This document shows, one piece after another, positions 17,644-26,777 of a stretch of 64,000 nucleotides of DNA. The stretch is from an uncultured Bacteroidales bacterium (lineage in GTDB: Bacteria; Bacteroidota; Bacteroidia; Bacteroidales; UBA932). The translations under genes were made by a program, and so were the position numbers. The notes beneath the pieces were generated by a model. The model had not been told where the DNA came from, did no database searches, and saw only the letters and a list, made by a program, of their open reading frames with translations. Location: positions 50,828-114,827 of the forward strand of contig CALVDF010000007.1 in NCBI GenBank assembly GCA_944326245.1, read 5' to 3'. Positions within the stretch are counted from its first letter, which is position 1; each line of letters starts with the position of its first letter.

Positions 17644-18216
17644 ATGTTTTCAGAATACGCAAAAAAACCGGGATGGATCGAAGTTATCTGCGGTTCGATG
17701 TTCTCGGGCAAGACCGAGGAACTGATACGCAGGCTCAAAAGGGCAAAATTCGCTAACCAGCGCGTGGAAATCTTCAAGCCGGGGATAGATACACGCTACT
17801 CGGCGGAGGAGGTGGTTTCCCATGATGCGACAGCCATAATGTCTACTCCGGTGGACTCCTCGGCCAGCATCCTGCTCCTTTCCGGAGACGTGGATGTGGT
17901 GGGCATCGACGAGGCACAGTTCTTCGATGACGGGATAGTGGACGTGTGCCGGCAGCTGGCTTCCTCCGGGATAAGGGTCATAGTCGCCGGGCTGGACATG
18001 GATTATCTGGGCAAGCCGTTCGGTCCCATGCCCGCCCTTATGGCTGTTGCGGAGTATGTCGACAAGGTGCACGCCATCTGCGTCAGGTGCGGGGATCCGG
18101 CCCTGCATTCCCATCGCCTCAGCGCCAGTGACAGGCTGGTGGAACTCGGGGAGAAGGATATCTACGAGCCGCTGTGCCGCCATTGTTTCAATAAATGTAT
18201 GGAGAATTCGGATTAA
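17644..18216 (+). CDS. tdk: Thymidine kinase (type II)
   Basis: A 190-residue cytoplasmic salvage enzyme phosphorylating thymidine to dTMP. The P-loop [14 protein letters not shown] begins near residue 18, the Walker B-like [10 protein letters not shown] is near 88, and the lasso segment includes [12 protein letters not shown]. Zinc ligands are supplied by CVRCG and CRHC pairs. The start at 17644 gives the usual Bacteroidetes N-terminus [20 protein letters not shown]. Confidence 0.94.
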   Translation: MFSEYAKKPGWIEVICGSMFSGKTEELIRRLKRAKFANQRVEIFKPGIDTRYSAEEVVSHDATAIMSTPVDSSASILLLSGDVDVVGIDEAQFFDDGIVDVCRQLASSGIRVIVAGLDMDYLGKPFGPMPALMAVAEYVDKVHAICVRCGDPALHSHRLSASDRLVELGEKDIYEPLCRHCFNKCMENSD

Positions 18217-18241
18217 CTCTGCTTTGAATCCGAAATTTCAC

Positions 18242-18249
18242 TATTTTTG
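18242..18249 (+). promoter_or_regulatory. -7 promoter element for the CNNM-ABC operon
   Basis: TATTTTTG matches TAnnTTTG exactly, 26 bp before the ATG at 18275. Confidence 0.6.
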
Positions 18250-18274
18250 CATCCGTGACTACTCATACATCTGA

Positions 18275-19606
18275 ATGGAAATATTTATAATTCTATTGCT
18301 TATTCTACTCAACGGCCTCTTCTCCATGAGTGAGGTGGCTCTCATAAGCGCCCGGAAATCAAGTCTTACAGCGGATGCCAAGAAGGGCAGCCGGACAGCC
18401 AGGAACGTGCTCAACCTGACTGATAAACCCAACAGGTTCCTGTCAACGGTCCAGATAGGCATCACTCTCATCGGTATCCTCACCGGTCTCTATTCCGGAG
18501 ACTCGATAGCCTACAAGTTCTCGGACATCCTCGAGGGCTGGGGACTGGTCGAGAGCGTGGCCCAGCCTGTGGCTCAGGTGACTATCGTTATCGTCGTGAC
18601 CTACCTGACCATCGTCCTCGGCGAGCTGGTGCCCAAGCGTCTGGGCATGGGTTCTCCCGAGAACATTGCCAAGGTAGTGTCCGGCCCGATGCTGGTCCTC
18701 TCCTGGATCGCCACCCCTTTTGTGTGGATTCTGGACAAGAGCACATCGCTCTTCACCAAGGCCTTCCACGTGGAGGAGAAGGAGTCGAAGGTGACTGAGG
18801 AGGAGATCAAGTCGATGGTGGCCGAGGGCAAGGAGGACGGCGAGGTGCAGGATGTGGAGCAGGACATCGTGGAGAGAGTCTTCTCCCTGGGTGACAGGAG
18901 CATCGAGTCGATAATGACCAGCCGCAACGAGATCATCTGGATAGACAGGGAGATGACCCGCGAGGAGATCAACACCCTCGTCCAGGAGCACCTCTTCGAG
19001 GTCTATCCCGTGGGTGACGGCAGTCTCGACGAGATAGTCGGGGTGGTCTACCTCAAGGACCTCTTCGGCAAGCTGGACAAGGACAAATTCTCCCTCGACG
19101 ACATCATCCGCCCCGTGCAGTACTTCCACGAGTACACCGATGTATATAAGGTACTCGAGCAGATGAAGAAGGCCCACGTAACCTACGGTCTGGTCTGCGA
19201 CGAGTTCGGAGTATGCCAGGGCATAGTGACCTACAAGGATATCCTGGAGGGTCTGGTAGGCTCAATCGACGACGAGGAGGACGAGCCGGATATCATCGAG
19301 CGCAAGAGCGGCGGCTGGCTGGTGGACGGTCAGTGCCCCTTCTACGACTTCCTGGCCCATTTCGACATGGAGGACCTGGCCTCGGACAATGACTACAACA
19401 CCATCGGAGGCCTGATACTCGAGAAGCTGGAGCATATACCGCAGTCGGGCGAATATGTGGACTGGAACGGCTTCAGGCTGGAGGTAGTGGACATGGACGG
19501 TCCCAGAATAGACAAGGTCCTGGTCAACAAGCTGCAGCCGGCACCTGAGGAACCGGAGCAGGACAAGGAGAAAGAAAAGGACAGGGACAAAGACAAGGAA
19601 AAATAA
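18275..19606 (+). CDS. CNNM/CorC-HlyC family membrane protein with CBS pair
   Basis: A 443-residue protein. The DUF21/CNNM transmembrane domain spans about residues 1-180, including FLSTVQIGITLIGILTG and TIVLGELVPKRLGM. A CBS-domain pair follows (about 200-330), then a C-terminal CorC/HlyC domain (about 345-425). Family members take part in Mg2+/Co2+ efflux; the older name hemolysin is not meaningful. The last 18 residues are a Lys/Asp/Glu repeat. It begins a five-cistron-spaced run through the ABC exporter, with 17 bp to the next gene. Confidence 0.88.
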   Translation: MEIFIILLLILLNGLFSMSEVALISARKSSLTADAKKGSRTARNVLNLTDKPNRFLSTVQIGITLIGILTGLYSGDSIAYKFSDILEGWGLVESVAQPVAQVTIVIVVTYLTIVLGELVPKRLGMGSPENIAKVVSGPMLVLSWIATPFVWILDKSTSLFTKAFHVEEKESKVTEEEIKSMVAEGKEDGEVQDVEQDIVERVFSLGDRSIESIMTSRNEIIWIDREMTREEINTLVQEHLFEVYPVGDGSLDEIVGVVYLKDLFGKLDKDKFSLDDIIRPVQYFHEYTDVYKVLEQMKKAHVTYGLVCDEFGVCQGIVTYKDILEGLVGSIDDEEDEPDIIERKSGGWLVDGQCPFYDFLAHFDMEDLASDNDYNTIGGLILEKLEHIPQSGEYVDWNGFRLEVVDMDGPRIDKVLVNKLQPAPEEPEQDKEKEKDRDKDKEK

Positions 19607-19623
19607 TAAAAGTATAGCAGACA

Positions 19624-20328
19624 ATGAAAAAAGGAATCAGAACAATGTCCGCAGTGATGTCCGCCGCAGCCATTATGCTTGCCGGCGGATATTATGTATC
19701 TGCGCAGGACTATGACAAGTCCGGTTACTGCCCCATAACGAAGGGCATGGTCCTGGAATATGTCAATTATGATGCTGACGGAGCCGTTACCGGTTCGTAT
19801 GTGCTGAAAGTGACTTCTGCCAGCGGAACGCTTCAGAAAGGTACGGTAGTGTTTGACCAGTATTTCTATGATGCGGACGGCAATCCTGTTCTGGGTGACG
19901 GTGGCAATCTTCCCATGGAAGTCATTGTAGGAGGTCCTGACGGGACGGTCTCGCGGATGAATGATGCCGGCAAGGTCATGAAGGTGCAGGACATCATGTC
20001 GAAAGGAGATGCCAGCAGTGTCCCTTCGGACCTGAAGACCGGAATGTCGATTCCGGACGGCAGTCTCAAGGTGAAAATAGGAATGATATCGGCAACTCTC
20101 GAAACAAAGGATCGCAAGGTGGTGGACCATAAGGAGATTACAGTGCCGGCCGGTACATTTGACTGCTTTCTGGTAAAGGAGGAGCAGGTGACGAGGACAG
20201 TCGGCTCCAGGACGGAAAAGATAGAAACATGGTACGCGGCCGGCATAGGCTGCGTCAAGCAGACGGTATACGACCGCAAGGGCCGTCTGGACCACACCCA
20301 GGAGCTGGTATCCATCAAGTTCGAATAG
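19624..20328 (+). CDS. Exported DUF3108/TapB-like protein
   Basis: A 234-residue protein with a Sec signal peptide ending near YVSAQ, then one beta-rich domain. The segment KEITVPAGTFDCFLVKEEQ followed by ETWYAAGIGCVKQTVYDRKG is the hallmark of DUF3108/TapB-type proteins, which resemble LolA-like lipid-carrier folds. The substrate is unknown. It lies between the CNNM protein and a two-gene ABC exporter, 15 bp before the ATPase, so a periplasmic partner role for that exporter is conceivable. Confidence 0.65.
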   Translation: MKKGIRTMSAVMSAAAIMLAGGYYVSAQDYDKSGYCPITKGMVLEYVNYDADGAVTGSYVLKVTSASGTLQKGTVVFDQYFYDADGNPVLGDGGNLPMEVIVGGPDGTVSRMNDAGKVMKVQDIMSKGDASSVPSDLKTGMSIPDGSLKVKIGMISATLETKDRKVVDHKEITVPAGTFDCFLVKEEQVTRTVGSRTEKIETWYAAGIGCVKQTVYDRKGRLDHTQELVSIKFE

Positions 20329-20343
20329 TATTTTCAAGACAAT

Positions 20344-21267
20344 ATGAACACGATAACCTGTAGGGACATAGTCAAGGTGTTCGGCACGTACACCGCCCTG
20401 AACCATGTCTCGATAGAAGTCCCCAAGGGGACTATCTTCGGTCTGCTCGGCCCCAACGGTGCCGGCAAGACCACCCTCATCCGCATTATGAACCAGATCA
20501 CGGTGCCCAATTCCGGCATCGTGCTCTTTAACGGCAACCCTGTCGTCCCTGACGACGTCTACCGCATCGGCTACCTCCCCGAGGAGAGGGGCCTCTACAA
20601 GAAGATGAAGGTAGGGGAGCAGGCCATGTATCTGGCCCGTCTCAAGGGACTCAGCCGCCAGCAGGCCATGACCGAACTCAAGAAATGGTTCGTGAAGTTC
20701 GGCATCGAGAGCTGGTGGAACAAGAAGGTGGAGGAACTCTCCAAGGGTATGGCCCAGAAGGTGCAGTTCATCACTACCGTCCTCCACAGACCCGAGCTGC
20801 TGATTCTTGACGAGCCTTTCTCCGGCTTTGATCCGGTCAACGCACAGCTTATCCGCGACGAGATCCTGCGCATGAGGGACGAGGGCACGACGGTCATCCT
20901 CTCGACCCACAACATGGCTTCGGTGGAGGAACTCTGTGACAATATTGCCCTGATCAACAAGTCCAACCTCGTGGTCACCGGCGGTGTGGAGCAGATCCGC
21001 CGCGAGCACGGCAAGAACCAGGTGGAGGTGCTTTACCGTCCAGGCGATGCGTCGGTAGAGATGGCCGGCTCGGAGATTCTGACTCTGGCCTTCGATGTGG
21101 AGCACAAGGATATCCGCAGAGCCGTCTACGACGTGGCCAAGGGCACGCTTTCCGGCCGGATACTTTCGGAACTGGCGGCAAGCGGTATCGACGTGGTGTC
21201 TTACCGCGAGCTGATACCGAGCATGAACGATATTTTCATCCAATTAGTAAAAGGGGAGGGCAAGTAA
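20344..21267 (+). CDS. ABC transporter ATP-binding protein (NatA-like)
   Basis: A 307-residue ATPase with Walker A GPNGAGKTTL near residue 38, a Q-loop region, an ABC signature in the degenerate form ELSKGMAQK, Walker B LLILDEPFSGFDPV, and the switch His in STHNM. The C-terminal 80 residues form the DUF4162-like extension typical of NatA and export-type ATPases. It is coupled to the permease, whose ATG begins 1 bp after its stop. Confidence 0.92.
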   Translation: MNTITCRDIVKVFGTYTALNHVSIEVPKGTIFGLLGPNGAGKTTLIRIMNQITVPNSGIVLFNGNPVVPDDVYRIGYLPEERGLYKKMKVGEQAMYLARLKGLSRQQAMTELKKWFVKFGIESWWNKKVEELSKGMAQKVQFITTVLHRPELLILDEPFSGFDPVNAQLIRDEILRMRDEGTTVILSTHNMASVEELCDNIALINKSNLVVTGGVEQIRREHGKNQVEVLYRPGDASVEMAGSEILTLAFDVEHKDIRRAVYDVAKGTLSGRILSELAASGIDVVSYRELIPSMNDIFIQLVKGEGK

Positions 21268-21268
21268 T

Positions 21269-22621
21269 ATGGACTTCAAGAAGATACAACTCGTACTGGG
21301 ACGTGAGTTCTCTATCCGCGTCAAGAAAAAATCATTCATAATCACCACTATCGTCACGCCTATCCTGTTCGCGGCCCTGATGATCGTGCCCTCGCTGATA
21401 ATGATGGCCGACTGGGACAAGGACGTGAACAAGGTGATGGTGGTCGATGACTCCGGTGTCGTGGCCCAGGCCCTCGAGAGCGGGGCGACGATAGAGTATA
21501 TTCTCCCCGACAACACTGACCTCGAGTTCATCAAGAACCATCTCGACAGCCTCGGAGTCTACGCCGTGATGTATGTCTCCCCTCTGGACACAGCCAACAA
21601 CGTGACAGTGGACGCCTACGCCGCCAAGCAGATCAACGCCAAGGTGAGCGATGCGATAAAGGACGACGTCAACAGCATCATAGAGCGCTACAAGCTCCAG
21701 CAGTACAATATCGATAACTTCGACCAGATACAGGCGGACCTCAGTCACGAGGTGGACCTGAACACCTACATCGTCAGCGAGGACGGCGAGGACCGTGAGT
21801 CGATACTCGGTATCAACATGGCTATCTCTTTCATCATGGGCTTCGTCATCTACATGTTCGTGACGATGTTCGGCAACATGGTCATGACCAGCGTCATCAA
21901 CGAAAAGTCCAACAGGATAGTCGAGGTCATCGTCTCCTCCGTCAAGCCCTTCGACCTGATGATAGGCAAGATTCTCGGCGTGGCCAGCGTGGCCCTCACC
22001 CAGTTCTTCATCTGGGTGATACTGACCCTGGCCATAGTCTTCGGCTTCCAGCTCGCCATGGGCCCCGAACTGATGGGAGACCCCGAGGCCATGGAGCAGA
22101 TGACCCAGATGGCCGGCATGGGCACCGAGCAGATAACCGAGATGGCCCAGGCCTCCGACAGCGAGATGGCACAGGTATTCTCGGCCATCAAGGAGGTCAA
22201 CTTCGGCCTCATCATCGGCTGCTTCCTGATTTACTTCGTGCTCGGCTACCTGCTGTACGCTTCCCTCTTCGCAGCTATCGGTTCCGCAGTGGACAACGAG
22301 GCCGACACCCAGCAGCTCGTCCTGCCCGTGACCATTCCCCTCATCATCGGTCTGCTGCTCATGCTTCAGGCCTTCCAGAACCCCGACAGCCAGCTGGCCT
22401 TCTGGGGCTCGATGATACCATTCACCTCCCCGATGGTGATGCTCGCCCGCGTGCCCTTCGAGGGCTGCGTACAGACCTGGGAGCTGCTGCTCTCCATCGG
22501 GCTGCTGCTGATTACCTTCCTGATAGCTGTGTTTTTCTCCGGAAAGGTTTATCGTATCGGTATCCTGATGCACGGTACAAAATATTCGTGGAAGGATATC
22601 TGGAAATGGCTTAAATATTGA
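21269..22621 (+). CDS. ABC-2 type export permease (NatB-like)
   Basis: A 450-residue ABC2_membrane_3 permease. One N-terminal transmembrane helix is followed by an extracytoplasmic domain of about 150 residues, then six helices with the conserved VINEKSNRIVEVIVSSVKPF cytoplasmic coupling stretch near residue 207. The Met/Glu-rich stretch around residues 265-300 is an unusual acidic loop between helices. With the preceding ATPase it should form an exporter; NatAB relatives extrude Na+ or drugs, but the substrate is not evident here. Confidence 0.9.
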   Translation: MDFKKIQLVLGREFSIRVKKKSFIITTIVTPILFAALMIVPSLIMMADWDKDVNKVMVVDDSGVVAQALESGATIEYILPDNTDLEFIKNHLDSLGVYAVMYVSPLDTANNVTVDAYAAKQINAKVSDAIKDDVNSIIERYKLQQYNIDNFDQIQADLSHEVDLNTYIVSEDGEDRESILGINMAISFIMGFVIYMFVTMFGNMVMTSVINEKSNRIVEVIVSSVKPFDLMIGKILGVASVALTQFFIWVILTLAIVFGFQLAMGPELMGDPEAMEQMTQMAGMGTEQITEMAQASDSEMAQVFSAIKEVNFGLIIGCFLIYFVLGYLLYASLFAAIGSAVDNEADTQQLVLPVTIPLIIGLLLMLQAFQNPDSQLAFWGSMIPFTSPMVMLARVPFEGCVQTWELLLSIGLLLITFLIAVFFSGKVYRIGILMHGTKYSWKDIWKWLKY

Positions 22622-22627
22622 TTCGGC

Positions 22628-22740
22628 GCGTCATAGCGGGCAAACTGCTGCGTTGTCTTCGGCGGACGGCTCAGTCATTTACGTCAAGTAAACTCCTTCA
22701 CCGTCCACCTCGACGCCTTGCATTTTACCCACTCTGACGC
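22628..22740. repeat. 113-bp imperfect palindromic repeat element
   Basis: The left half (22628-22682) and right half (22688-22740) are imperfect inverted copies around a 5-nt GTCAA centre. The ends are GCGTCA and TGACGC; the first 17 bases of each arm agree at 13 positions, and TTTAC/GTAAA closes the stem. As RNA or single-stranded DNA it would fold into one long hairpin. It has no coding content and follows the ABC permease. It looks like a REP/MITE-type dispersed element. Confidence 0.65.
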
Positions 22741-22871
22741 ACCTCGGGTGAGGCTTTGTTTAATTTGCGATGATTTGCCTCTCTACGGTTTTGTCCGTTT
22801 TCGGGTAGACCTTGGAATGACGGATTGTTTGAATTGTTTAAGAATTAGAATTTAATTTTACGATTTTTACG

Positions 22872-23624
22872 ATGAAGGATTGTAAGTTTTTATTTGTGGT
22901 TCCTGTGCTGCTTTTGGCGGGACAGCTGCTGAGTGCTCAGAACTTTGAGTACAAGTGGCAGAGGGTACACATGGACTCGACCTATGAGAGTTCGACGGTG
23001 TATCCGGTGGACAGCATCGTGGCGGAGCATGAGGAGCAGATGGGCCCTCTGATGAAGGTGGTCATCTACTCCAATGCCGAGATAGAGGAGGCCCAGCCCG
23101 AGAGCGCCCTGACCAACCTGGTGGCCGATATGCTGATTCATGCAGCGCAGCCTTATATCGACAACGATTATCCCACGCTCTCCCTGACCAACATGGGCGG
23201 CATCCGCAGCAACTTTCCCAAGGGCGCGGTCCGCGTCTACGACATCTATTCCACCCTTCCGTTCAACAACTCGGTCGTAGTGGCCGTGATGAAGGGCAAG
23301 GACGTGCGGGAGATTCTGGAGAACTTCGCGGAGCGGGAGCGTTTCGAGGCTCTGGGAGGAGTGAGAATAATCGTGGAGGACAAGGAGATAGAGAACTGTC
23401 TGATCGGCGGACAGCCCCTGGAGGAGGACGGTCTGTATAACCTTGTGACCATCGATTTCCTGCTCGACGGCGGCGACCGCTTCCACATCGGCAGCGAGGC
23501 CGTCTCCATCAAGCGCACCGGCATAGTGATGCGGGACGCTGCGGTGGCCTATCTGGAGGAACTCTCCGAATCCGGAGTGGTGTTAGAGAATAAGACCGAT
23601 GGACGTGTAATTATTGATGATTAA
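22872..23624 (+). CDS. 5'-nucleotidase C-terminal-domain protein, exported
   Basis: A 250-residue protein with a signal peptide (ending QLLSAQ). It corresponds to the substrate-binding C-terminal domain of UshA-type 5'-nucleotidases: SALTNLVADMLIHAA, LTNMGGIRSNFPKG and the late DFLLDGGDRF motif, whose aromatic residue contributes to the base-stacking site. The metallophosphatase half is encoded by the next gene, 7 bp away, so the two likely form one periplasmic nucleotidase from separate chains, in reversed domain order. Confidence 0.88.
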   Translation: MKDCKFLFVVPVLLLAGQLLSAQNFEYKWQRVHMDSTYESSTVYPVDSIVAEHEEQMGPLMKVVIYSNAEIEEAQPESALTNLVADMLIHAAQPYIDNDYPTLSLTNMGGIRSNFPKGAVRVYDIYSTLPFNNSVVVAVMKGKDVREILENFAERERFEALGGVRIIVEDKEIENCLIGGQPLEEDGLYNLVTIDFLLDGGDRFHIGSEAVSIKRTGIVMRDAAVAYLEELSESGVVLENKTDGRVIIDD

Positions 23625-23631
23625 GACAGTT

Positions 23632-24477
23632 ATGAAAATGAAAACGATATTCGCGGCAGCGGCATTGCTTCTGCTTGTTTTTGCGCCGGTTCCCGCTGCC
23701 AGTGCCCAGGACCTGGTGATTCTGCATACCAATGACACCCATTCCCAGATAGAGGAGGTCCGTGTGGGCAGAGGTGCCGGGACAGGCGGCGTTCACCGAC
23801 GCGCCGAGTATTTTCGTCAGGTGCTGGACCAGTACGGCAAGGATCATGTGCTCATCGTAGATGCCGGGGACTACAATCAGGGTACGCCCTATTTTACCGT
23901 CTTCGGGGGAGACCTGGAAATGGAGGTGATGAACGCCCTCGGCTATGAGGTCGTGGCCATCGGCAATCACGAGTACGACAACGGAGTGGACGAGCTGGCC
24001 CGCCGCCTGTCCAAGGCAGAGTTCCAGACCGTCTGCGCCAACTACGATTTCTCCGGTACGCCCCTGGAACCCCTGGTCAAGCCTTACGTGATAGTGGAGA
24101 AGGCCGGCAGGAAGATAGGTATCTTCGGCCTGACCGTACCCCTCCGCACCCTCGTGGCCAGGCAGAACCTGAAGGGAATTGTCTACATGGATGCCTTCGC
24201 CACGGCAGAGAAATGGGCGGATTACCTCAAGAATGTGGAGAAATGCGATCTGGTGATAGCTCTTTCCCACCTCGGCTACTCCGGCTATCCCGACCAGGCC
24301 AACGACGTCGCCCTGGCCAAGGACTCCGAGAACATCGACATCATCATCGGCGGCCACAGCCACACCTTCCTCAAGACCGACCGCGTCTACAAGAACCGCG
24401 TCGGCCGTGATGTCGTCGTCGTCCAGGCCGGCGCCCAGGGCGAGTGGGTCGGCCGCTTTGACATAGACTTCAAATAA
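23632..24477 (+). CDS. 5'-nucleotidase metallophosphatase-domain protein, exported
   Basis: A 281-residue protein with a signal peptide (ending AASAQ) and the full dimetal phosphoesterase motif set: HTNDTHSQ, DAGDYNQGTPYF, AIGNHEYDNG, ALSHLGYSG and IIGGHSHT. This is the N-terminal catalytic half of UshA-type 5'-nucleotidases, which hydrolyse nucleotides or nucleotide sugars in the periplasm. Its partner domain is in the preceding gene. I prefer the ATG at 23632; earlier in-frame starts at 23614 (TTG) and 23617 overlap the previous stop. Confidence 0.9.
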   Translation: MKMKTIFAAAALLLLVFAPVPAASAQDLVILHTNDTHSQIEEVRVGRGAGTGGVHRRAEYFRQVLDQYGKDHVLIVDAGDYNQGTPYFTVFGGDLEMEVMNALGYEVVAIGNHEYDNGVDELARRLSKAEFQTVCANYDFSGTPLEPLVKPYVIVEKAGRKIGIFGLTVPLRTLVARQNLKGIVYMDAFATAEKWADYLKNVEKCDLVIALSHLGYSGYPDQANDVALAKDSENIDIIIGGHSHTFLKTDRVYKNRVGRDVVVVQAGAQGEWVGRFDIDFK

Positions 24478-24559
24478 CTCTCTGCCCCTGTTCCGATTGG
24501 GCTCCCTTCCACCTTTTATGCGGAGCCTGCAATGCGGAACAGGCAATCATTGCGGAATC

Positions 24560-26230
24560 ATGAGCCGGATAAGAATTGCCTGCCGTTATATGTTGATCCC
24601 GCTGGCATTGGCGGCATCGGTGCTGTGTGCGGTGTCGTGTTCGGACAGGGCGGAAAGCCGGCTGGCCGGGGAGCAGCTGGACCGGGTTGCCTCGATGATG
24701 GAGGAACATCCGGATTCGGCTCTTGCAGTTCTGGAGTCCATCGACCGGCAGCAGCTGTCGTCCCGGAGTCTGCGGGCCCGATACTCACTGTTGTATTCAC
24801 AGGCTTTAGAGAAGAACTATGTGTCACTTGAGAGTGACAGTGTGATTTCTCCAGCAGTGAAGTACTACCGTTATCACGGGACTCCGGACGAGAAACTGCT
24901 GACCCTGTACTATCTGGGCTGCATCTGTTGGAACGCAGGGAGGCTGAATGACGCTTTGGAATGTTATGTGCAGGCAGAACGGTATATCGGGCGTGTCACG
25001 GACTACCGGGCGGTCGGACGGCTGTATGCCGCGATGAAAGGCATCTACAGTGAGATCTACGAGTTCGGGGACTCCTACAGATGCTCGCTTAAGGCGGCGG
25101 AATATTATGCAATGGCCGGGGATACGCTTCGCTGGGGCAATGCTCTGGTATCCGCATCGGATGCAGCTGAGAATATGCACATGTATTCATCAAAGGACAG
25201 TCTTCTGGATATTGTCCGTACTGAATTGTGGAGCGGCCTGGAGACATTTCAGAAGGGCCATTACTGGCTTGCCCGCGCCATCCGTCTGCGGGACAGTTGC
25301 ATCGGAGGAGCGCTGAGGTGCATACATGCCTATCTCCGGACAGTGACGGATCCGCGGGATGTGGAGTGGGGGATAGTCTCGTACACCTATTTCCTGGCGG
25401 GAGACCTGGACTCGGCGAGAACAGCATTGGATAAATACCCTGTCGCTTTTCCGGAGTACGGGGAGTCATTGCAGTACTGGCTGCTGTTGTACCGTATATC
25501 AAAGGCAGAGGGGGATTACCGTACGGCATTGTCGGCGATGGAGCGGTATTCCGACTTGTCGGATGAAAAGGAGCGCAGGATAAACGAACAGGATGTAAGA
25601 TATGTCCGGGAAAAATATGAGAATGAATTGCAGAAGGAGAAGCACCGCAAAACGGTAGTCCTGATATCAGCGGCGGTTTTTGTATTTTTGATATGCGTGT
25701 GTTGGATTATCCGTGAGTATGACATCAGAATAAAAGATAAGGAACAGGAAATACAGAGGTATAGTAGACTTTATGCCGCTCTTTTAGAGGAAAAGAAAAA
25801 AATGATGGAGATTCAGTCCCAGTCAATGGATGACAAGTCCAGGCAGTCTGTTTCCAGGACCCTGTCATTGCTGACAGAATTGTCTTTCCTGAAAGACCCG
25901 GACAAACTTGTCTCTGAAGAATACCGCAGGCATATAAACGATTTTCTTGCAGATAAAAATGCCTTGGTATCTATCATGTTTGCGTCATATTCGAGCACAA
26001 ATCCCGCATTTGCCCTCCATTTGCGTAGCAAAGGCCTCACAGATAAGGAGATAGGCTACTGCTGCCTTTACGCATCCGGTCTGAGTGGCAAGGATATAGC
26101 ATTCCTCTTGAACAAGGGCGGCCACGCCCATTACAATATGGCCGCCAGAATCCGTGTGAAGCTGGGCCTGTCCGGCAAGGATCTCAGACTCTCCGGCTAC
26201 ATCCGGGAGCTGCTCTCAGCCGAAAAATGA
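24560..26230 (+). CDS. Membrane-spanning TPR regulator with LuxR-like HTH
   Basis: A 556-residue Bacteroidetes-type one-component regulator. An N-terminal lipoprotein-like signal (LCAVSC) is followed by about 330 residues of TPR-like helices predicted to be periplasmic. A transmembrane helix lies near residues 378-396 (VVLISAAVFVFLICVCW), then a coiled coil, then a C-terminal LuxR-type helix-turn-helix: GLTDKEIGYCCLYASGLSGK followed by RIRVKLGL. Such proteins sense external signals and regulate adjacent genes; the DUF3244/NVEALA cluster directly downstream is the obvious target. The ATG at 24560 is chosen because it gives a clean signal sequence. Confidence 0.8.
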   Translation: MSRIRIACRYMLIPLALAASVLCAVSCSDRAESRLAGEQLDRVASMMEEHPDSALAVLESIDRQQLSSRSLRARYSLLYSQALEKNYVSLESDSVISPAVKYYRYHGTPDEKLLTLYYLGCICWNAGRLNDALECYVQAERYIGRVTDYRAVGRLYAAMKGIYSEIYEFGDSYRCSLKAAEYYAMAGDTLRWGNALVSASDAAENMHMYSSKDSLLDIVRTELWSGLETFQKGHYWLARAIRLRDSCIGGALRCIHAYLRTVTDPRDVEWGIVSYTYFLAGDLDSARTALDKYPVAFPEYGESLQYWLLLYRISKAEGDYRTALSAMERYSDLSDEKERRINEQDVRYVREKYENELQKEKHRKTVVLISAAVFVFLICVCWIIREYDIRIKDKEQEIQRYSRLYAALLEEKKKMMEIQSQSMDDKSRQSVSRTLSLLTELSFLKDPDKLVSEEYRRHINDFLADKNALVSIMFASYSSTNPAFALHLRSKGLTDKEIGYCCLYASGLSGKDIAFLLNKGGHAHYNMAARIRVKLGLSGKDLRLSGYIRELLSAEK

Positions 26231-26347
26231 AATGAACTCCGGCATCTTCCTGCCGGTGTGATATACTTCTTTGTATCTGCTTGAATATCAGTTGGTGTTT
26301 CCCTGAAAATGTGAAATGATTTATTTGCTGTGAAATACCGCTTTTTC

Positions 26348-26355
26348 TAAATTTG
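26348..26355 (+). promoter_or_regulatory. -7 promoter element of the DUF3244/NVEALA cluster
   Basis: TAAATTTG is an exact TAnnTTTG match, 18 bp before the ATG at 26374. It shows that the small-protein cluster has its own promoter apart from the regulator gene, and it rules out the upstream in-frame start at 26353. Confidence 0.6.
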
Positions 26356-26373
26356 TCAGAAAATCAAAAGACT

Positions 26374-26754
26374 ATGAAGATTATATTTACAATCGCTATT
26401 TTCCTTTCTTCTTTACAGATTTGTTTTGCGCAGAGCAGTACAACTAATAGTAAAGAAGAGGTTGATTTGACGGAAGTGCAAAAGAATAAAAGGGACAGAT
26501 CAGCAGGCTTTGCATCAATTGATGCATTTATCTATAGTGATGCCGGTCTTTTAACAGTGGTGGGATGTGAGTTGGGGGATACCTATATTTGTATTATGGA
26601 TGAATATGGGAATATGTGCTTTACCGGAGCTTATTATTTCGGGGCGGTAGAAACAGAGTTCAGTATGGAAATCCCTCAGTCGCCTGGTAGATATTGGCTT
26701 GTAATAGACAGCAAGGCATTGTATGCAGAAGGAACGTTTCTTATAAATAACTGA
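26374..26754 (+). CDS. Small exported DUF3244-like protein
   Basis: A 126-residue protein with a signal peptide ending ICFAQ and a compact all-beta C-terminal domain (AFIYSDAGLLTVVG, YICIMDEYGNMCF, SPGRYWLVIDSKALYAEGTF) resembling DUF3244. No enzymatic residues are apparent. Codon use is distinctly richer in A+T than in the flanking genes. It is 23 bp before the NVEALA-type peptide gene and shares its promoter. Confidence 0.65.
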   Translation: MKIIFTIAIFLSSLQICFAQSSTTNSKEEVDLTEVQKNKRDRSAGFASIDAFIYSDAGLLTVVGCELGDTYICIMDEYGNMCFTGAYYFGAVETEFSMEIPQSPGRYWLVIDSKALYAEGTFLINN

Positions 26755-26777
26755 GTTTTTTAACAATTAAAACATTT

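Noticed and set aside
19393..21243. 616-codon minus-strand open frame across CNNM, DUF3108-like and ABC genes
   Set aside because: Spans three confirmed genes on the other strand and has low-complexity His/Leu/Asp content without motifs.
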